Positions 41,515 to 52,016 of a stretch of 64,000 nucleotides of DNA are shown here, one piece after another. The notes under the pieces are model-generated. The model saw only the letters and a list, made by a program, of their open reading frames with translations, did not search any database and had not been told where the DNA came from. The number at the start of each line of letters is the position of its first letter. Within the stretch, counting starts at the first letter, position 1. Location of the stretch: assembly GCA_002900995.3 (NCBI GenBank), contig CM035315.1:2934814-2998813 (forward strand), in the 5' to 3' direction. This DNA comes from Ganoderma boninense. Lineage: Eukaryota; Basidiomycota; Agaricomycetes; Polyporales; Polyporaceae. The position numbers and the translations under genes are program-made.

Positions 41515-41850
41515 GTAAGCGAGGGCGCGCGGGTTTACGCAGGTGGTGAGGACGCGCAGATGTACGAAGGTGGGGAGTGCGCGCGGTGTATGCAGGAGGG
41601 GAGGGCGCGCGGGAGTACGAAGGTGGGGAGGCGCGCGAGTGTACGAAGGGCGGCACGCGAGTATACGCCGGAGGGTAGGGCGCGCGGGGCGATGCGGAGG
41701 GGTGAGCGCGCGCGGAAGTACGAAGGTGGCGAGGGCGCGCGAGTGTACGTAGGCGGGGAGGGCGTGCGGGTGTACATAGGCGGGGAGGGCGCGCGGGGGT
41801 ACGCAGGAGGAGAGAGTGCGCAGGTGTACGAAGGTGGGGAGGCCGCGCGA
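41515..41850. repeat. GC-rich minisatellite
   Basis: About twelve degenerate tandem units of roughly 27 bp, consensus-like GGGGAGGGCGCGCGGGTGTA followed by CGNAGG. It produces apparent long frames on both strands (Arg-Thr-Pro-Ala-Arg-type periodic sequence), which I do not count as genes. Confidence 0.85.
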
Positions 41851-43230
41851 GGCGTTGATGGGCGGAGGGTGCAGTCAACAGATTAGGACGAAGTTGGCTG
41901 TGATTTTCTCCTCCAGTGGTGATCGCGGAAGGGGACGCGGCTAGAAGACAGGACGAGGCTTGAACTTGAGGATTGAGATGAGGGGAATGGAGCGACAAGA
42001 TGCGCTTCCAAAACATGCTAGGCTGGGTCAGAACCGCAGCCAGCTCGACACAAACGAACGGCCTATATAAAATGAAATGTCAGTCAACAGGTCGATGGTC
42101 GACCACAGAGGCCAGATGCAAGACGTCTGGCATGGAGGAGCAAGACCAGGAGAGCGTGCCAAATTCACCAAGTCCAGAGCGCCCAAATTGTGGCGCGACA
42201 CAGCCACAAGCGCCCGCCAAATAGAGGCAAATATTGGGATGCCCAACCGGCGGGTCTTCCCTCATGCGTCTCCATTCATCCTTCCCCCATCTCCATCCAC
42301 CGCTCCGTCCGCTACTCACGCCGACCACCCACTTACTCGACCTCTACCACGATCGCCTCCTTTTGGGTCGCGTCTCGCTCGCTTCCCTCTCGTCCCAAAT
42401 CGACCGCATCCCGGTTCTGCTCACCGCGGTTCTGACCCGGTGCAGCCACATCTCCACCGCCCCGCAAGTTACCCTATCTGGACCTTGGGTGGACGCTTCA
42501 GCGAAGAGCTTAGACGTCTCTGGTACGTCTTTGTTTGCACATATCGCGCTCACGACTTTTGGCTCCGCCCTCTCATACCCCGTTCTTCCTGCTCACCACG
42601 GTTCTGACCCGGTGTAGCAATACTTTGACCTACCGCAGCACGACCCCCTTGTGTGCGTGAACAGGCATAGTCAGGTAAGTATTCCCAACCTTATGATTGT
42701 AAGAGTGTTTTCAAATACGTATTGTTCTGCCTGGCCCCTCTACGATATCTTGATGCACTATTTGGTCGTCAACCTACATGCTGCACATACAACCGCGTGC
42801 TCATAGACCATTCAAGCTTTCAAACCTCAGTCCTCGTACGTTGTATCCCCTCTCTGACCTATGGTTGTATGTATCTAATATCTCTCTCGATTTCGTCCTT
42901 AATACGTGTCTTGTTGTATGTCCCTGCACGGCCCTAACAATCATCTTTAGCATATAGCACGCACTCAGCAAACCCATCGTAAGTAACTCGTAAGCTCCCC
43001 ATTTTGTTTTCCTTTCATACATACGTGCTGTGCGAACCTATTTGGAGTAAAATGGATATGTTGTTTTATATTCTGCTGTGGGCGCATAATGAGGCGTGTG
43101 ACGTTAATATGTTGCAGGTGAGGTGAGATGTGCACGAAAGCCGGCTGTAGACTCATCGCAATGCAGCTGAGGGGCAAAGATGTCATAAATTTCTACTAAA
43201 CAACATGATTTTGCTTAGCAGCAGCCAGCA
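41851..43230. other. CpG-rich region, no confident gene
   Basis: A plus-strand frame at 42234-42617 has coding-like stretches (THLLDLYHDRLLLGRVSLASLSSQIDRIP) and may be an exon remnant. A short direct repeat GGTTCTGACCCGGTG occurs at 42428 and 42600. Upstream part of the gene at 43231 and its promoter would lie here. Confidence 0.35.
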
Positions 43231-44253
43231 ATGCCGATCCGCCAATCTACCAATACCCGAGGCCGTCAAATTTCGGCGGATGCGAACGTCGTTGAACGTT
43301 CAATGCAAACTAGGGCGATGACACGCGCCGGTGCAACGGTGACGTTGCCTGGCGAGCTGCTAGCCAGCACCACCAGACGCAGCCAGAGAGGACGCGCTCC
43401 CGTAATGCGTGCAGAGGACGACAGTTTGGATTCCGGCCCGTTAACAGGGTCTCCGTCGTATGCTGGGTCGCCTCTCACGGCGCCAAGTTCTACGGTTCTG
43501 TCGCAGGAGGGCGCGGGTGCAGGTTCACCCGGTCATTCGGAGCAGGACCCCGCTGCTTTGAATGCAAGTGAGCATTCGCTCGCTGGGGCATCGTCGCCCG
43601 CCAGTCGATCGACGCCCACTAGTGCCTCCTCGTCCGCTGGCCCATCTTCGCCTGGTCCATCGCACGCGGGCCACACGTCCTCTGTTAACGAGGATGTCAC
43701 CTCCCAGGTAACGGATATTTACACATATTTCAATTAACGCGCTGATTTGTATTAGGTCGACCAATTGACTGAGCATGTCATGGACTTGGCCCGCGTCCTC
43801 AAGCAGGTCAAGACGAAATTGATCGGCATGCAAGATGTCGATGACAACGTCGTCGACATCCTTGATCGGGCCAGCCGGATCGGGGATGACTGTCACAACG
43901 TGATGAACTTGCTTAACCACACGTTCAACATGCTCAGCGAGACTTCGGACAACGTGGATTGCAACAGCAGGCAAATCGTCAAGCTCCAGAAGGAAACCAA
44001 GGAGTTGCGCGAGCTGCTCCAGAGTAGGGAGAGCAACGCCCATGCGTTCTGCGTCCACGAGAACAAACGGTTCCACAAGATCGACGGTAGGCTCAATGCG
44101 ATCATGAGCCATTTGGGAATTCCGATCCCTGCTGAGGAAATTGCTGCTACGTGGTAAATGCCTTCTGCTAACTCAGTTATATCACTCACACTTTGCCATT
44201 ATTTTTACAGGGGCAACGCGCCTGACAACCATGAGGCCTGGGCCAGTTCTTGA
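43231..44253 (+). CDS. Hypothetical coiled-coil protein with two short introns
   Basis: Exon 1 43231-43707, exon 2 43756-44153, exon 3 44211-44253. Introns: 43708-43755 (48 nt, GTAACG...TTAG) and 44154-44210 (57 nt, GTAAAT...CTAAC...ACAG). The second is optional, because a TAA lies directly in the unspliced frame. Both keep the frame. About 306 residues: a basic, Ser/Pro/Ala-rich disordered N-terminal 155 residues, then a mostly helical half (LTEHVMDLARVLKQVKTKL...DNVVDILDRASR...QIVKLQKETKELRELLQSRE) with heptad-like hydrophobic spacing, ending IPIPAEEIAAT. No catalytic motif. Unmutated and CpG-rich, unlike the surrounding elements. Family unknown; possibly host or Helitron cargo. Confidence 0.6.
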
Positions 44254-44573
44254 AGTTTCGCATCGTCAATCATTCGCATGTAGTAAGCGTACCTCGTACA
44301 ACTGGTGCATAATTGCTAACATATATCCATTAGCAAACTCAGCAAAGCCAAGGACAATATGTAGCGGTAGTACAATGAGGACATGTTTGATCTTGTGTAG
44401 ACTAGTGCGAACGTGCAGAGTTTCCTTCGCGTGTATGCTTGTAATCAGAACAATGTAGCATTGATGATTAGACTGTCAACTGCATAGTGTGTGATTTGGG
44501 CTTGACCTTTGTCAGGACCTTCGCTCCATGCGGAATCATCTCTCAAGCTGATGAAGGAAAATACAACATAACT
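44254..44573. other. Gap between gene and Helitron ORF
   Basis: Should hold the 3' end of the Helitron, but I could not identify a convincing hairpin plus CTRR end. TGACAAAGGTCA near 44505 is a possible stem without a CTRR in place. Confidence 0.35.
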
Positions 44574-47500
44574 TTATAGCAGCTTAGTGTATACAAGGAG
44601 GCTGGCAGTATACCTTTTATGTTTCATCAGATCCTTATTGTTCAAGTTCACAACGTTGCCTATATATTCTACTTCTTCTCCCATTTCATATCCATCATGA
44701 TACCACACCCCTCCACATTTGTCAATAATTCTACATACAAAGTGGTTTGGAGAGAAATATATAATGCCACACAGCCTGTATAGATTATGATGTCCTGGTA
44801 TTGTTATTTGAGATTCAACAGTTATATGAAGTTTGTACACTACACAACTAACAAAATTGGGAGGTTGTATGTAATTCAGTTGTTTGAACATAGGTCTAGC
44901 ACAGTTTGGGCAAGGTTTTGTAGACTTCTGAACAGAGCACGCCTTGAACCATAGACTTACTAATCTGTCTTTATATGTACCCATCTTATTGAGCTGGTTT
45001 TTCCATAGAAACTTGTCAAAAGTCCATGTGATAGTATTCAAAGTAACAGCAACTCCTTGGTGGCGACAACTGCGACATTTATATTGTTTGGTTAACGTGT
45101 TAGTTGATGTTGCAAGCAGCTTTTGACACAAGGCATATAAATCAATGCCTTCACTCCCTGTGAAGCCAAGAGCAGGATCTTGTTGACCAATGTGACCTCT
45201 TATTATATCCTTACCACTTCTCAGAGTGTGTACAGCATTGGAACCCAGGCATTGCCTGAACATATCACCAATATATTCTAGCACTGTGTTATTATCTGGT
45301 ATATCATTATGCCATGTTTCTTCACATTCCGTATAAACTGCAAGTAGTATAGTAAGCAGTGCATCATAGGCACAACTATGGTTGTTCCAAGGAAATCCTT
45401 TAAACTGACTTACTTGGATGCCATCTCTGTTATTATTAGAAAATTTGGCCTTTTTAGATTGCCTCTCCTGTGTACCGACATCTGTATTTTCCTGCATTAG
45501 CACACGCTTATTCAATTTCAACCCAGTATCTTGACTCATGGCAGGTAATTTTTGTGACCCTTTAGCAGGCACATAGTAGGATGCAGGGAATATGTCAACA
45601 GGTGCCTTTTTAATAGGTTTTATCCCAGTTTTATTGTCAGGTATGATCTCCCAAGGCAAATTTGCATCTACTTCTTCTATTGGAAAAGGTTTACAATCTG
45701 TCCACTGAAGATCTTTGTGCATAGAGTTTGGGACATAAGTTTCACCTTTCCACTGCCTAAATGAATGGACAAGCTCACCTCTGGTAATACCTGTAACTTT
45801 TGTAGAACAATTTCCATTGTATCTGCGTTTCGTTATATCATCTAGAAGCTCAAGTTCTCTGAATTCCTGTCGTAGGTCTCCCGTTATACCTCCTGTAAGA
45901 TACTTGTCATTAAAACCTTGTACAATTATAGTGCCTTCGAGGGTGGAGCCTCTCGATAGTGCAGTGTATATTGACTGGTGGCTGTTGGCACTGTGCAAGT
46001 CGACCACATTGTTAGGTCTTGTTCGTCCTTGAGATGCAAAGTCTGTCATAGCAAAGTTGGGAATCACGCTAACTTGTGTCCTGTTGATATACAATATGCT
46101 GCCATTGGGCATCTTGCACTTGATTTTTTGAGAGCTAGGAGTAATGGGCACCACATTCTCAGGAAGCCCATCAAGCTTGATAGGTGTAGGAGGGCAAGTT
46201 AGTCGGACAAACAGTGTTTCTAATGCATTTTTGGACTCATCTATTGGTCTTGAAGTCCAGCCAACAACCTCTGCCTCAGTACCATTAGTCACACAACATT
46301 CTGTGGCCTCATTATACTTGATCATTACAGGCATACCAACACATAAAGACAGTTTACCTGGCCTGTTATCTGTCAAGTAATGGTCTAGGGCCCATAGCTG
46401 TTCTTGCAAGGCAGGGTTAATCAAGTTTGTCTTTTGTCTAGGATTGATAGCTTTTTTCTTGACAGCTCTTGACGCATCATCATCAACTTCACCACCAAAC
46501 TTGTCTACAGAGTAGAAATCAACTAGTTCTTGCTTGGAGTCTTGTGCAAATTGGGTTGATCCAAGTCTATTTAGTTCATCTCGATGGGAGTTAAACCTTG
46601 TAATTATAGACACATTGCGAAATCTTGATTGGTTTAATTTGGGTCTACCTACTCCTCTTCCAGCAATCCTAGTTTCTAATAATTCAATATCATTCCGAGT
46701 ACACGCCCTACACCTAAGATTTTCTAAACACTTGCGTAGTTTGACATCTTCAGGAGACATAGATTTTTGGCGCATATTTTCTCTCAAAATAACAACAGTA
46801 GTAAACTGGTGCCATACTGCCTTGCCAATAGATGATTCTTGTTTTATATGGCTGTTAGTAGTATGTATAGTGTGGCCAACCTTGTAATCATACAGTGCAG
46901 AGCCTCCCATAGTAGGTGCAAGTTGAGCAAAGTCTCCTGCAAAAATCATGTTTATGCCACCAAAAGGCTGTCCATCATTTTTAAGTGCAGCACACATCCT
47001 GGAGCATATAGTGTACAGAGCATGACAGTCAACCATGCTGATTTCGTCAATAAACACATAGTCTACATTTTGCAGCTTAGCCCTAGCTTGGATCAGAGTT
47101 GATAAGACTTCTTTTTTGGCAGACCTATTGACTCCCAGCACCGAGTGGTAGGTAGACCCTCCAATTAACGCAGCAGCAGCACCAGTGGGAGCCAAGCACA
47201 TGAATCTATAGCTTTCTTTACGTTCTGAAAAAAAATAACCAAGGGCCTTAATGACTTGAGATTTACCAGTCCCTGCCATACCACCCAGGTACATTTTCAG
47301 CTGCTCTCCATTAGACTCTACAGCATGGTTGGCAACAATTCTAAATGCTCGTTCTTGCACTTCATTCAAACTAAACTTTGCTGCAGTGTCGTCGATAAGC
47401 TGTTGTGCTGCTTTGTTGCTAGCCTTGAAATCTTTGCTCAAAAAATAATTCTGTGCTACTATCTTGATTTGACCAGCATTTTTGTCATTTGGCACTTGGT

Positions 47501-50500
47501 TTTTAGCCTTTTCATTTTGGTCAGCTTGGGCATTTCTCTCATCCAATATAGACTGTCTTTTATCAGCAAGCAATTGTTTCCATTGTGATGCTGTACTGTC
47601 TTGGCTAAAGTTCATTTGCTTAGGAATCATATGAGGACGTTCATCATTCATTTTGTCTAGCCAACCAACAGCATGAACAGTTGTAGCAAGGGACTTTTGC
47701 TGACTTCGTCTAGTAAGTTCACGCGTGGTTGGCTCAGCCAAAGCTTCTGCAGCTGTAATCAACGCTTCTGATTCCTCATAGCAATTATCATATTCTTCTC
47801 TATAGTGTTGCATATCTATATCATCCAGTTCTTCCTTGTCTAAGTTGACGGGCATCTTATTTCCTTTTTCCATCTTTTTTCTCTGAGCAGAAAAATCATC
47901 ACGAGCATCATTACATTCATACTTGATCATAAAATTGTCCATAATCTGTTCTTGTCTAGGAGTGAATGTATGGCTAGTAAACACATTATGCCACAAAGTG
48001 TCCTTGTCTGGTCTTAGATCAGTGCCTGATCGCCAGGGTTTGAATAAGGTCAGCATTGTTAGGCAGTATTCTTCTCGACTTCCTCCTCCTTCTCGTCGTG
48101 GTATAGCACCTCCCACAAAATTAGGCACTAAACCTTGGCTATCATCAAGTAGTAACACATGATGTGTGTTATACTGAGGATGGTTTGGATGGAACTTCAA
48201 GTACTTGGGTTTCTTATTAGGTTCAAGTGACTGCTTATACAGTTCAACGTCTACTGCAAGAGCTTTGTTGGATTTAGTTGTCAACAACAGCTCATCTTCA
48301 GACTCTTCCTCTTCTTCAGCAAGTGGATGGGCTCCTCCTTTTAATTGTTGATCTTCATTATCCTCTTCAGCATATTCATAGTAGATGTCATCAGCAACCT
48401 GTTGGTTTTGCTCTATAATATCCATGTTGTCCTCAATGTTATAATCGTTTTCAAAGTCACTGTCACATTCCACTTCATCAGGAGGGGTAGGTACAACAGG
48501 ACGTCTGACTCTTTTTTTTCTAGCCATCTTTGTTTTATCATGCAGTCTTATCCAGTCATATAAGCATGTGTCTTCATATTCTACAGGTCTCCACATGTAG
48601 TCAATAACTGGAGATAAAGCAACTACTTGTTTTTGCTGTCCTGATTTTCTAATACCCAGCATGACTTTGGTTTTTTGATCATCTCCTAAGGCTGTAGAAT
48701 CGTCCCAGGCTTTCATAACTTCTGAAACATAGCTTTTCCAAAAGCATGTTTTAAACTTGTGGCCTGTATAGTGATCAGGATGCCTTAAAAGATACATTGC
48801 TGCCATAGGCCCTCCAATCTCTGAAGATGCAGTAAGAGCATTGACAATTTTAGTAATGATCGATCTTGCTTTGTCTCTAGTGGTCGATTTACTGCCCAGC
48901 AATTCCGTGTTACGCTCAAATACTTGCTGGATAGATTTAAACATAACATGTGTCTTTAAAGGAGTTTTGGTAATATAATCGGCTACATAAGCAATAACGG
49001 ATTTGATTGCTGTTCCGGACAATAGACTTGTGACATCATGGTTGCAACGCAGCATATATGAAACAGCAGGAGTAAAAGTATTCAGCCAAGCTTCACCCTT
49101 TTTCATAATAAGAGCTCCTGATTCAGGATCTACTGCTGTCTGTGGATATGTATCTCGTGGAAACCTAGCTTTGCACACACCTGTTTCAGGATCAGTGCAG
49201 CCTCGGTTGTCAAACTCACCTTTATTTTTCATATCTATAATAGGTACTTTATCAGCTTTCTTGCCTGTCCCGTGTTTACGATACTTTGATGGACGTTGTC
49301 GACAAATATGCCTGTTCGACTGATACAAAATCTCATTAACTTCTTCAACGTACATCTTCCACCATTGTGCATATGCTACGCAAGTTAGACATTTTTCTCG
49401 TTCTTTATCACTTGCATGTGAAATGGCACATTGTTCTGGAGATGGCTTTGGCAAAGTCTCTGTAGGACAAATATAGGCAGTATCAGTTTCTTTTCTCTTC
49501 TGTATATTTGCAGCAACAGTATCCATTGTGTCCCTAATAAATTCACCTTGATGTACACCTTCAAGATACTCAACCATTGCTGCCTGAAAGTCAGAAGATG
49601 GATCCATTATCCTGTTGTGGATTTCCTGAGGACTTAACGAATTTTTAATCCATATAAGCATATGTAGATGTAGAGTAAGACGTCCCTGTTGTTCTACAGT
49701 GCCATAATACCCAGACGTTTCTCCATATAAGCCAGGTTTATCTAAGCCTACACCAAGAACATGCTTAATAAACATGTCTACCATGACCTTAAAAAATCTA
49801 GCACCGGCAACAGGGTTGTTGGCAATTAGATTCATGCGCTCAGTTTTATCTCTAAATTCTGGAATGAACTCCTGATTGGTATCTGCAAAATACAATGCCA
49901 ATGGATGCTTGACATCTGCAGGTGCAAATGTCACAAACCATGAAGGAGCTCCTAGGAAAGAGACTAAAGACCATATTTCATTGCACATATATTTTTTACT
50001 TGTCACCGAGCCTTGCACTTTATAATTAACATGATCCAAATCAGACAATAGTCGAAAACATTTTTTCTCATCTTCAGTTTCAGGCTTGACGCTACCAAGC
50101 TTCATACGTTCAATGAGGCTGGCTAGTACACGTTCATTGATAGTCATTAGTCTTTGTGCAACATCTTGAAACTTGTTTTTGTCTGCTAGTAAATAGCCGG
50201 CTGTTGTAGAGCTCTTGATTTGTTCATGATTCAAAGCAACTAATGGAAATAAAGGCTCCAGTTGGAATCGTTTATCGTGATACATTAACAGCTGCTCCTT
50301 ACGTTTTTGTTCAGACACTTTACGGCTACTATTTACATTTCCCATTCCACCTAGGCCATAAGGAAACAACCAAGGAAACATTTGATGAAAGTGAGGGCAA
50401 GCGTGAGGGCAAGGGCGAAAGCAAGGATGAGAGTAAAGGTGAGGGCGAGAAGGACATTTTGCAGGTGTAGGTGCATGAGTGCAAATTGAAGTTGAGCATG

Positions 50501-50762
50501 CAGTTGCGCTCGTGGTCGAGGCTGTGGTTGGGGGTAAGGCTGTGGTAGCATAGATGAGGGAGGAGGCATAGTCGAGGGTGAGGGCATAGTTGAGGGCCAG
50601 GATGACAGCACATGAGCATGTTGTTGGAGCACGGATTTTGGGCAAGCGAGCGCCTGCTCGCTGGAAGTTTCCGATGCACAATACGGAGCGGGATTGTACT
50701 ATTTTGTAGCTCATCCGTTTGCCTCTGTACCACGATGACGGTACAGGACAACCGGAATTCAC
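44574..50762 (-). CDS. Helitron Rep-helicase with C-terminal USP-like protease domain
   Basis: 2062 codons open; authentic Helitron protein starts near residue 127 (FPWLFPYGLGGMGN). Helitron N domain with the HUH motif LTLHLHMLIW (His 365, 367); two-tyrosine motif AYVADYITK (Tyr 592, 596), which nicks and joins DNA in rolling-circle transposition; PIF1-type helicase with Walker A GMAGTGKS (1161-1168), Walker B VFIDEIS near 1236, FAGDFAQLAPTMGG, LRENMRQ, and TALSRGS near 1620. After a KR-rich linker a USP-type cysteine protease pattern follows: NHSCAYDALLTIL (Cys 1797), finger cysteines CRSC and CPNC, then SPNHFVCRIID..WYHDG (His about 2007, Asp 2023). Residues 1-126 derive from a solo LTR and CT-rich repeat, so the true N-terminus is missing. 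The coding part shows no internal stop and may have been active recently. Confidence 0.9.
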   Translation of the reverse strand: MNSGCPVPSSWYRGKRMSYKIVQSRSVLCIGNFQRAGARLPKIRAPTTCSCAVILALNYALTLDYASSLIYATTALPPTTASTTSATACSTSICTHAPTPAKCPSRPHLYSHPCFRPCPHACPHFHQMFPWLFPYGLGGMGNVNSSRKVSEQKRKEQLLMYHDKRFQLEPLFPLVALNHEQIKSSTTAGYLLADKNKFQDVAQRLMTINERVLASLIERMKLGSVKPETEDEKKCFRLLSDLDHVNYKVQGSVTSKKYMCNEIWSLVSFLGAPSWFVTFAPADVKHPLALYFADTNQEFIPEFRDKTERMNLIANNPVAGARFFKVMVDMFIKHVLGVGLDKPGLYGETSGYYGTVEQQGRLTLHLHMLIWIKNSLSPQEIHNRIMDPSSDFQAAMVEYLEGVHQGEFIRDTMDTVAANIQKRKETDTAYICPTETLPKPSPEQCAISHASDKEREKCLTCVAYAQWWKMYVEEVNEILYQSNRHICRQRPSKYRKHGTGKKADKVPIIDMKNKGEFDNRGCTDPETGVCKARFPRDTYPQTAVDPESGALIMKKGEAWLNTFTPAVSYMLRCNHDVTSLLSGTAIKSVIAYVADYITKTPLKTHVMFKSIQQVFERNTELLGSKSTTRDKARSIITKIVNALTASSEIGGPMAAMYLLRHPDHYTGHKFKTCFWKSYVSEVMKAWDDSTALGDDQKTKVMLGIRKSGQQKQVVALSPVIDYMWRPVEYEDTCLYDWIRLHDKTKMARKKRVRRPVVPTPPDEVECDSDFENDYNIEDNMDIIEQNQQVADDIYYEYAEEDNEDQQLKGGAHPLAEEEEESEDELLLTTKSNKALAVDVELYKQSLEPNKKPKYLKFHPNHPQYNTHHVLLLDDSQGLVPNFVGGAIPRREGGGSREEYCLTMLTLFKPWRSGTDLRPDKDTLWHNVFTSHTFTPRQEQIMDNFMIKYECNDARDDFSAQRKKMEKGNKMPVNLDKEELDDIDMQHYREEYDNCYEESEALITAAEALAEPTTRELTRRSQQKSLATTVHAVGWLDKMNDERPHMIPKQMNFSQDSTASQWKQLLADKRQSILDERNAQADQNEKAKNQVPNDKNAGQIKIVAQNYFLSKDFKASNKAAQQLIDDTAAKFSLNEVQERAFRIVANHAVESNGEQLKMYLGGMAGTGKSQVIKALGYFFSERKESYRFMCLAPTGAAAALIGGSTYHSVLGVNRSAKKEVLSTLIQARAKLQNVDYVFIDEISMVDCHALYTICSRMCAALKNDGQPFGGINMIFAGDFAQLAPTMGGSALYDYKVGHTIHTTNSHIKQESSIGKAVWHQFTTVVILRENMRQKSMSPEDVKLRKCLENLRCRACTRNDIELLETRIAGRGVGRPKLNQSRFRNVSIITRFNSHRDELNRLGSTQFAQDSKQELVDFYSVDKFGGEVDDDASRAVKKKAINPRQKTNLINPALQEQLWALDHYLTDNRPGKLSLCVGMPVMIKYNEATECCVTNGTEAEVVGWTSRPIDESKNALETLFVRLTCPPTPIKLDGLPENVVPITPSSQKIKCKMPNGSILYINRTQVSVIPNFAMTDFASQGRTRPNNVVDLHSANSHQSIYTALSRGSTLEGTIIVQGFNDKYLTGGITGDLRQEFRELELLDDITKRRYNGNCSTKVTGITRGELVHSFRQWKGETYVPNSMHKDLQWTDCKPFPIEEVDANLPWEIIPDNKTGIKPIKKAPVDIFPASYYVPAKGSQKLPAMSQDTGLKLNKRVLMQENTDVGTQERQSKKAKFSNNNRDGIQVSQFKGFPWNNHSCAYDALLTILLAVYTECEETWHNDIPDNNTVLEYIGDMFRQCLGSNAVHTLRSGKDIIRGHIGQQDPALGFTGSEGIDLYALCQKLLATSTNTLTKQYKCRSCRHQGVAVTLNTITWTFDKFLWKNQLNKMGTYKDRLVSLWFKACSVQKSTKPCPNCARPMFKQLNYIQPPNFVSCVVYKLHITVESQITIPGHHNLYRLCGIIYFSPNHFVCRIIDKCGGVWYHDGYEMGEEVEYIGNVVNLNNKDLMKHKRYTASLLVYTKLL
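50386..50621 (-). repeat. CT-rich repeat fused to the Helitron ORF
   Basis: On the minus strand this matches 9430-9660, including the encoded CSTSICTHAPTPAKCPSRPHLYSHPCF. Similarity changes to Helitron coding sequence between CTCACTTTCATC and AAATGTTTCC near 50385. The repeat continues beyond the solo LTR at 50811-50844. Confidence 0.75.
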
Positions 50763-50805
50763 TCGCTTTCACTGCCCTGCTCGACCTCCGATGGTTTTTC
50801 CAACA
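50622..50805 (-). mobile_element. 184-bp solo-LTR-like element, copy 3
   Basis: TGTTGGAGCACGG...TTTTTCCAACA, flanked by CATGT at 50617-50621 and 50806-50810. The empty site is visible in the related repeat near 9428 (inverted: GAGCATGTAGGTGTGGG), confirming the boundaries. Confidence 0.9.
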
Positions 50806-50844
50806 CATGTAGGTGTGGGTGCATGGGCATGTGGGCACAGATGC

Positions 50845-51200
50845 TAAGGCTGAACGTAGGTACGAATCACAACACGGATCAACCTAGACCGCCCCGGCAC
50901 CTAACCCGTAGGTCTGCGATCTGTAGGTTTAGGTACTCGCGGTACGGGTCAGGCGCGGATCTGAATCAGAGCTTCAGAAAACACATAACCTGTTCTAGGC
51001 CACCTGGACTTCGGACATCTGAAATTGCACACAAAGAGGAGTATTTAGGCATACAGCATAGTGTCATATTCATAAGTGTGCAAGCATATGTATGTAGCAT
51101 TGGTAGTAGTAGAACACGACAGTCACATATGTACGGCAGGAAGGCGCTCACACAGAACTTCGACTGTTCCCAGCCACCAATCTAAGCACCAACCTCGCGC
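50845..51200. mobile_element. MITE family A left end, truncated
   Basis: Starts TAAGGCTGAACGTAGG, the family terminal sequence, inserted in the CT-rich repeat after GGCACAGATGC. The matching right end and second copy of ACAGATGC are not found, so the right side is deleted or has diverged. The right boundary given is approximate. Confidence 0.6.
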
Positions 51201-51211
51201 GAGGGCCTCAT

Positions 51212-52016
51212 CTACTCATACACAACGAATCCGCCGGCAATAAGGGCCTCCTCCTCAGCATCTGACTCCGGTTCCTCAGAGCTGTCTGTATCGTAGAAGG
51301 TAGATGCGGAGGCCGAGTCATCGAGAAGTGTAGCTGAGGAGACCGTATCGGTGGACATCGCCGGCTCGGAGCGAGCACTGCCACCCATTGGCTGGGGCGC
51401 CGTACGAGGACCGAGACGCAGACAATCAAAGCAGGGGCGGCAAAGGTACTGATAGCCGAGGAATATAGACTTTGACAGATCTTGTGAGTGATGTGGACGC
51501 GACGTGGGGACAGGGAGATGACGTACGCGGGGCAGGATGAAGCGCATCTCACCAACGAGAACCTCCAGCTCGTGATTGACGCTCTCACCGCGAGACCGGC
51601 GCGCGATCATGAAGAGCTCGTCCGCGAAAAAGAGGAAGAGGTCCGATGTGGCGTCGCGCGGTTCACGTGTGATGGTGCAGAGAATGAGGGCGACGTGGAG
51701 GATGAGGTTGCGAGCGCGAGCGGTAGCATCACATGTTTGCGCGGGAGTGACTTGGAGATGCTCGATCCAGCGGTCCCAGTATGAGACATGGGGAGAGCTG
51801 ACGTGATCTGCAGCTGGAATGCCCATCTACGATGCCCGACATGTTAGTCTCCTTGAGCGTGGATGAGAGTGCAAAGGGAGTGCTTACCGTAAAGGTGGAA
51901 GTCGGGCAATCTAACATTACGATGATGAACTCGGCGTGAAAGACATTGGGGTCGTCGCGAGAGCGATAGAGTGGGAGGTGAAGGACGATTGGGGCGACAA
52001 TGTGATCGTTGCACAT
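51212..52016 (-). CDS. Hypothetical protein, three exons
   Basis: Exons 52016-51888, 51826-51527 and 51448-51212, with introns 51827-51887 (61 nt, GTAAGC...CGTAG) and 51449-51526 (78 nt, GTACGT...TATCAG), both phase 0. The product begins MCNDHIVAPIVLHLPLYRSR and contains HAEFIIVMLDCP, SYWDRWIEHLQVTPAQT, ILHVALILCTITREP, LFLFFADELFMIARR and ILPRYLCRPCFDCLRL (two CxxC-like cysteines). It ends in an acidic Ser/Asp/Glu-rich tail to FVVYE. The start is uncertain, since a likely upstream exon exists at 52717-52596. No family recognised. It resembles an ordinary basidiomycete gene in structure and lacks nonsense mutations. Confidence 0.55.

Noticed and set aside
41486..42016. 176-codon minus frame rich in Arg-Thr-Pro-Ala
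   Set aside because: Product of the 27-bp minisatellite.
44460..44573. Helitron 3' end just after the long ORF
   Set aside because: A possible stem TGACAAAGGTCA and an ATTAG exist, but the spacing does not fit a hairpin-CTRR end.
44574..50762. Start codon of the long frame as the true start of the Helitron protein
   Set aside because: The first 126 codons are a solo LTR and a CT-rich repeat that both occur elsewhere independently.
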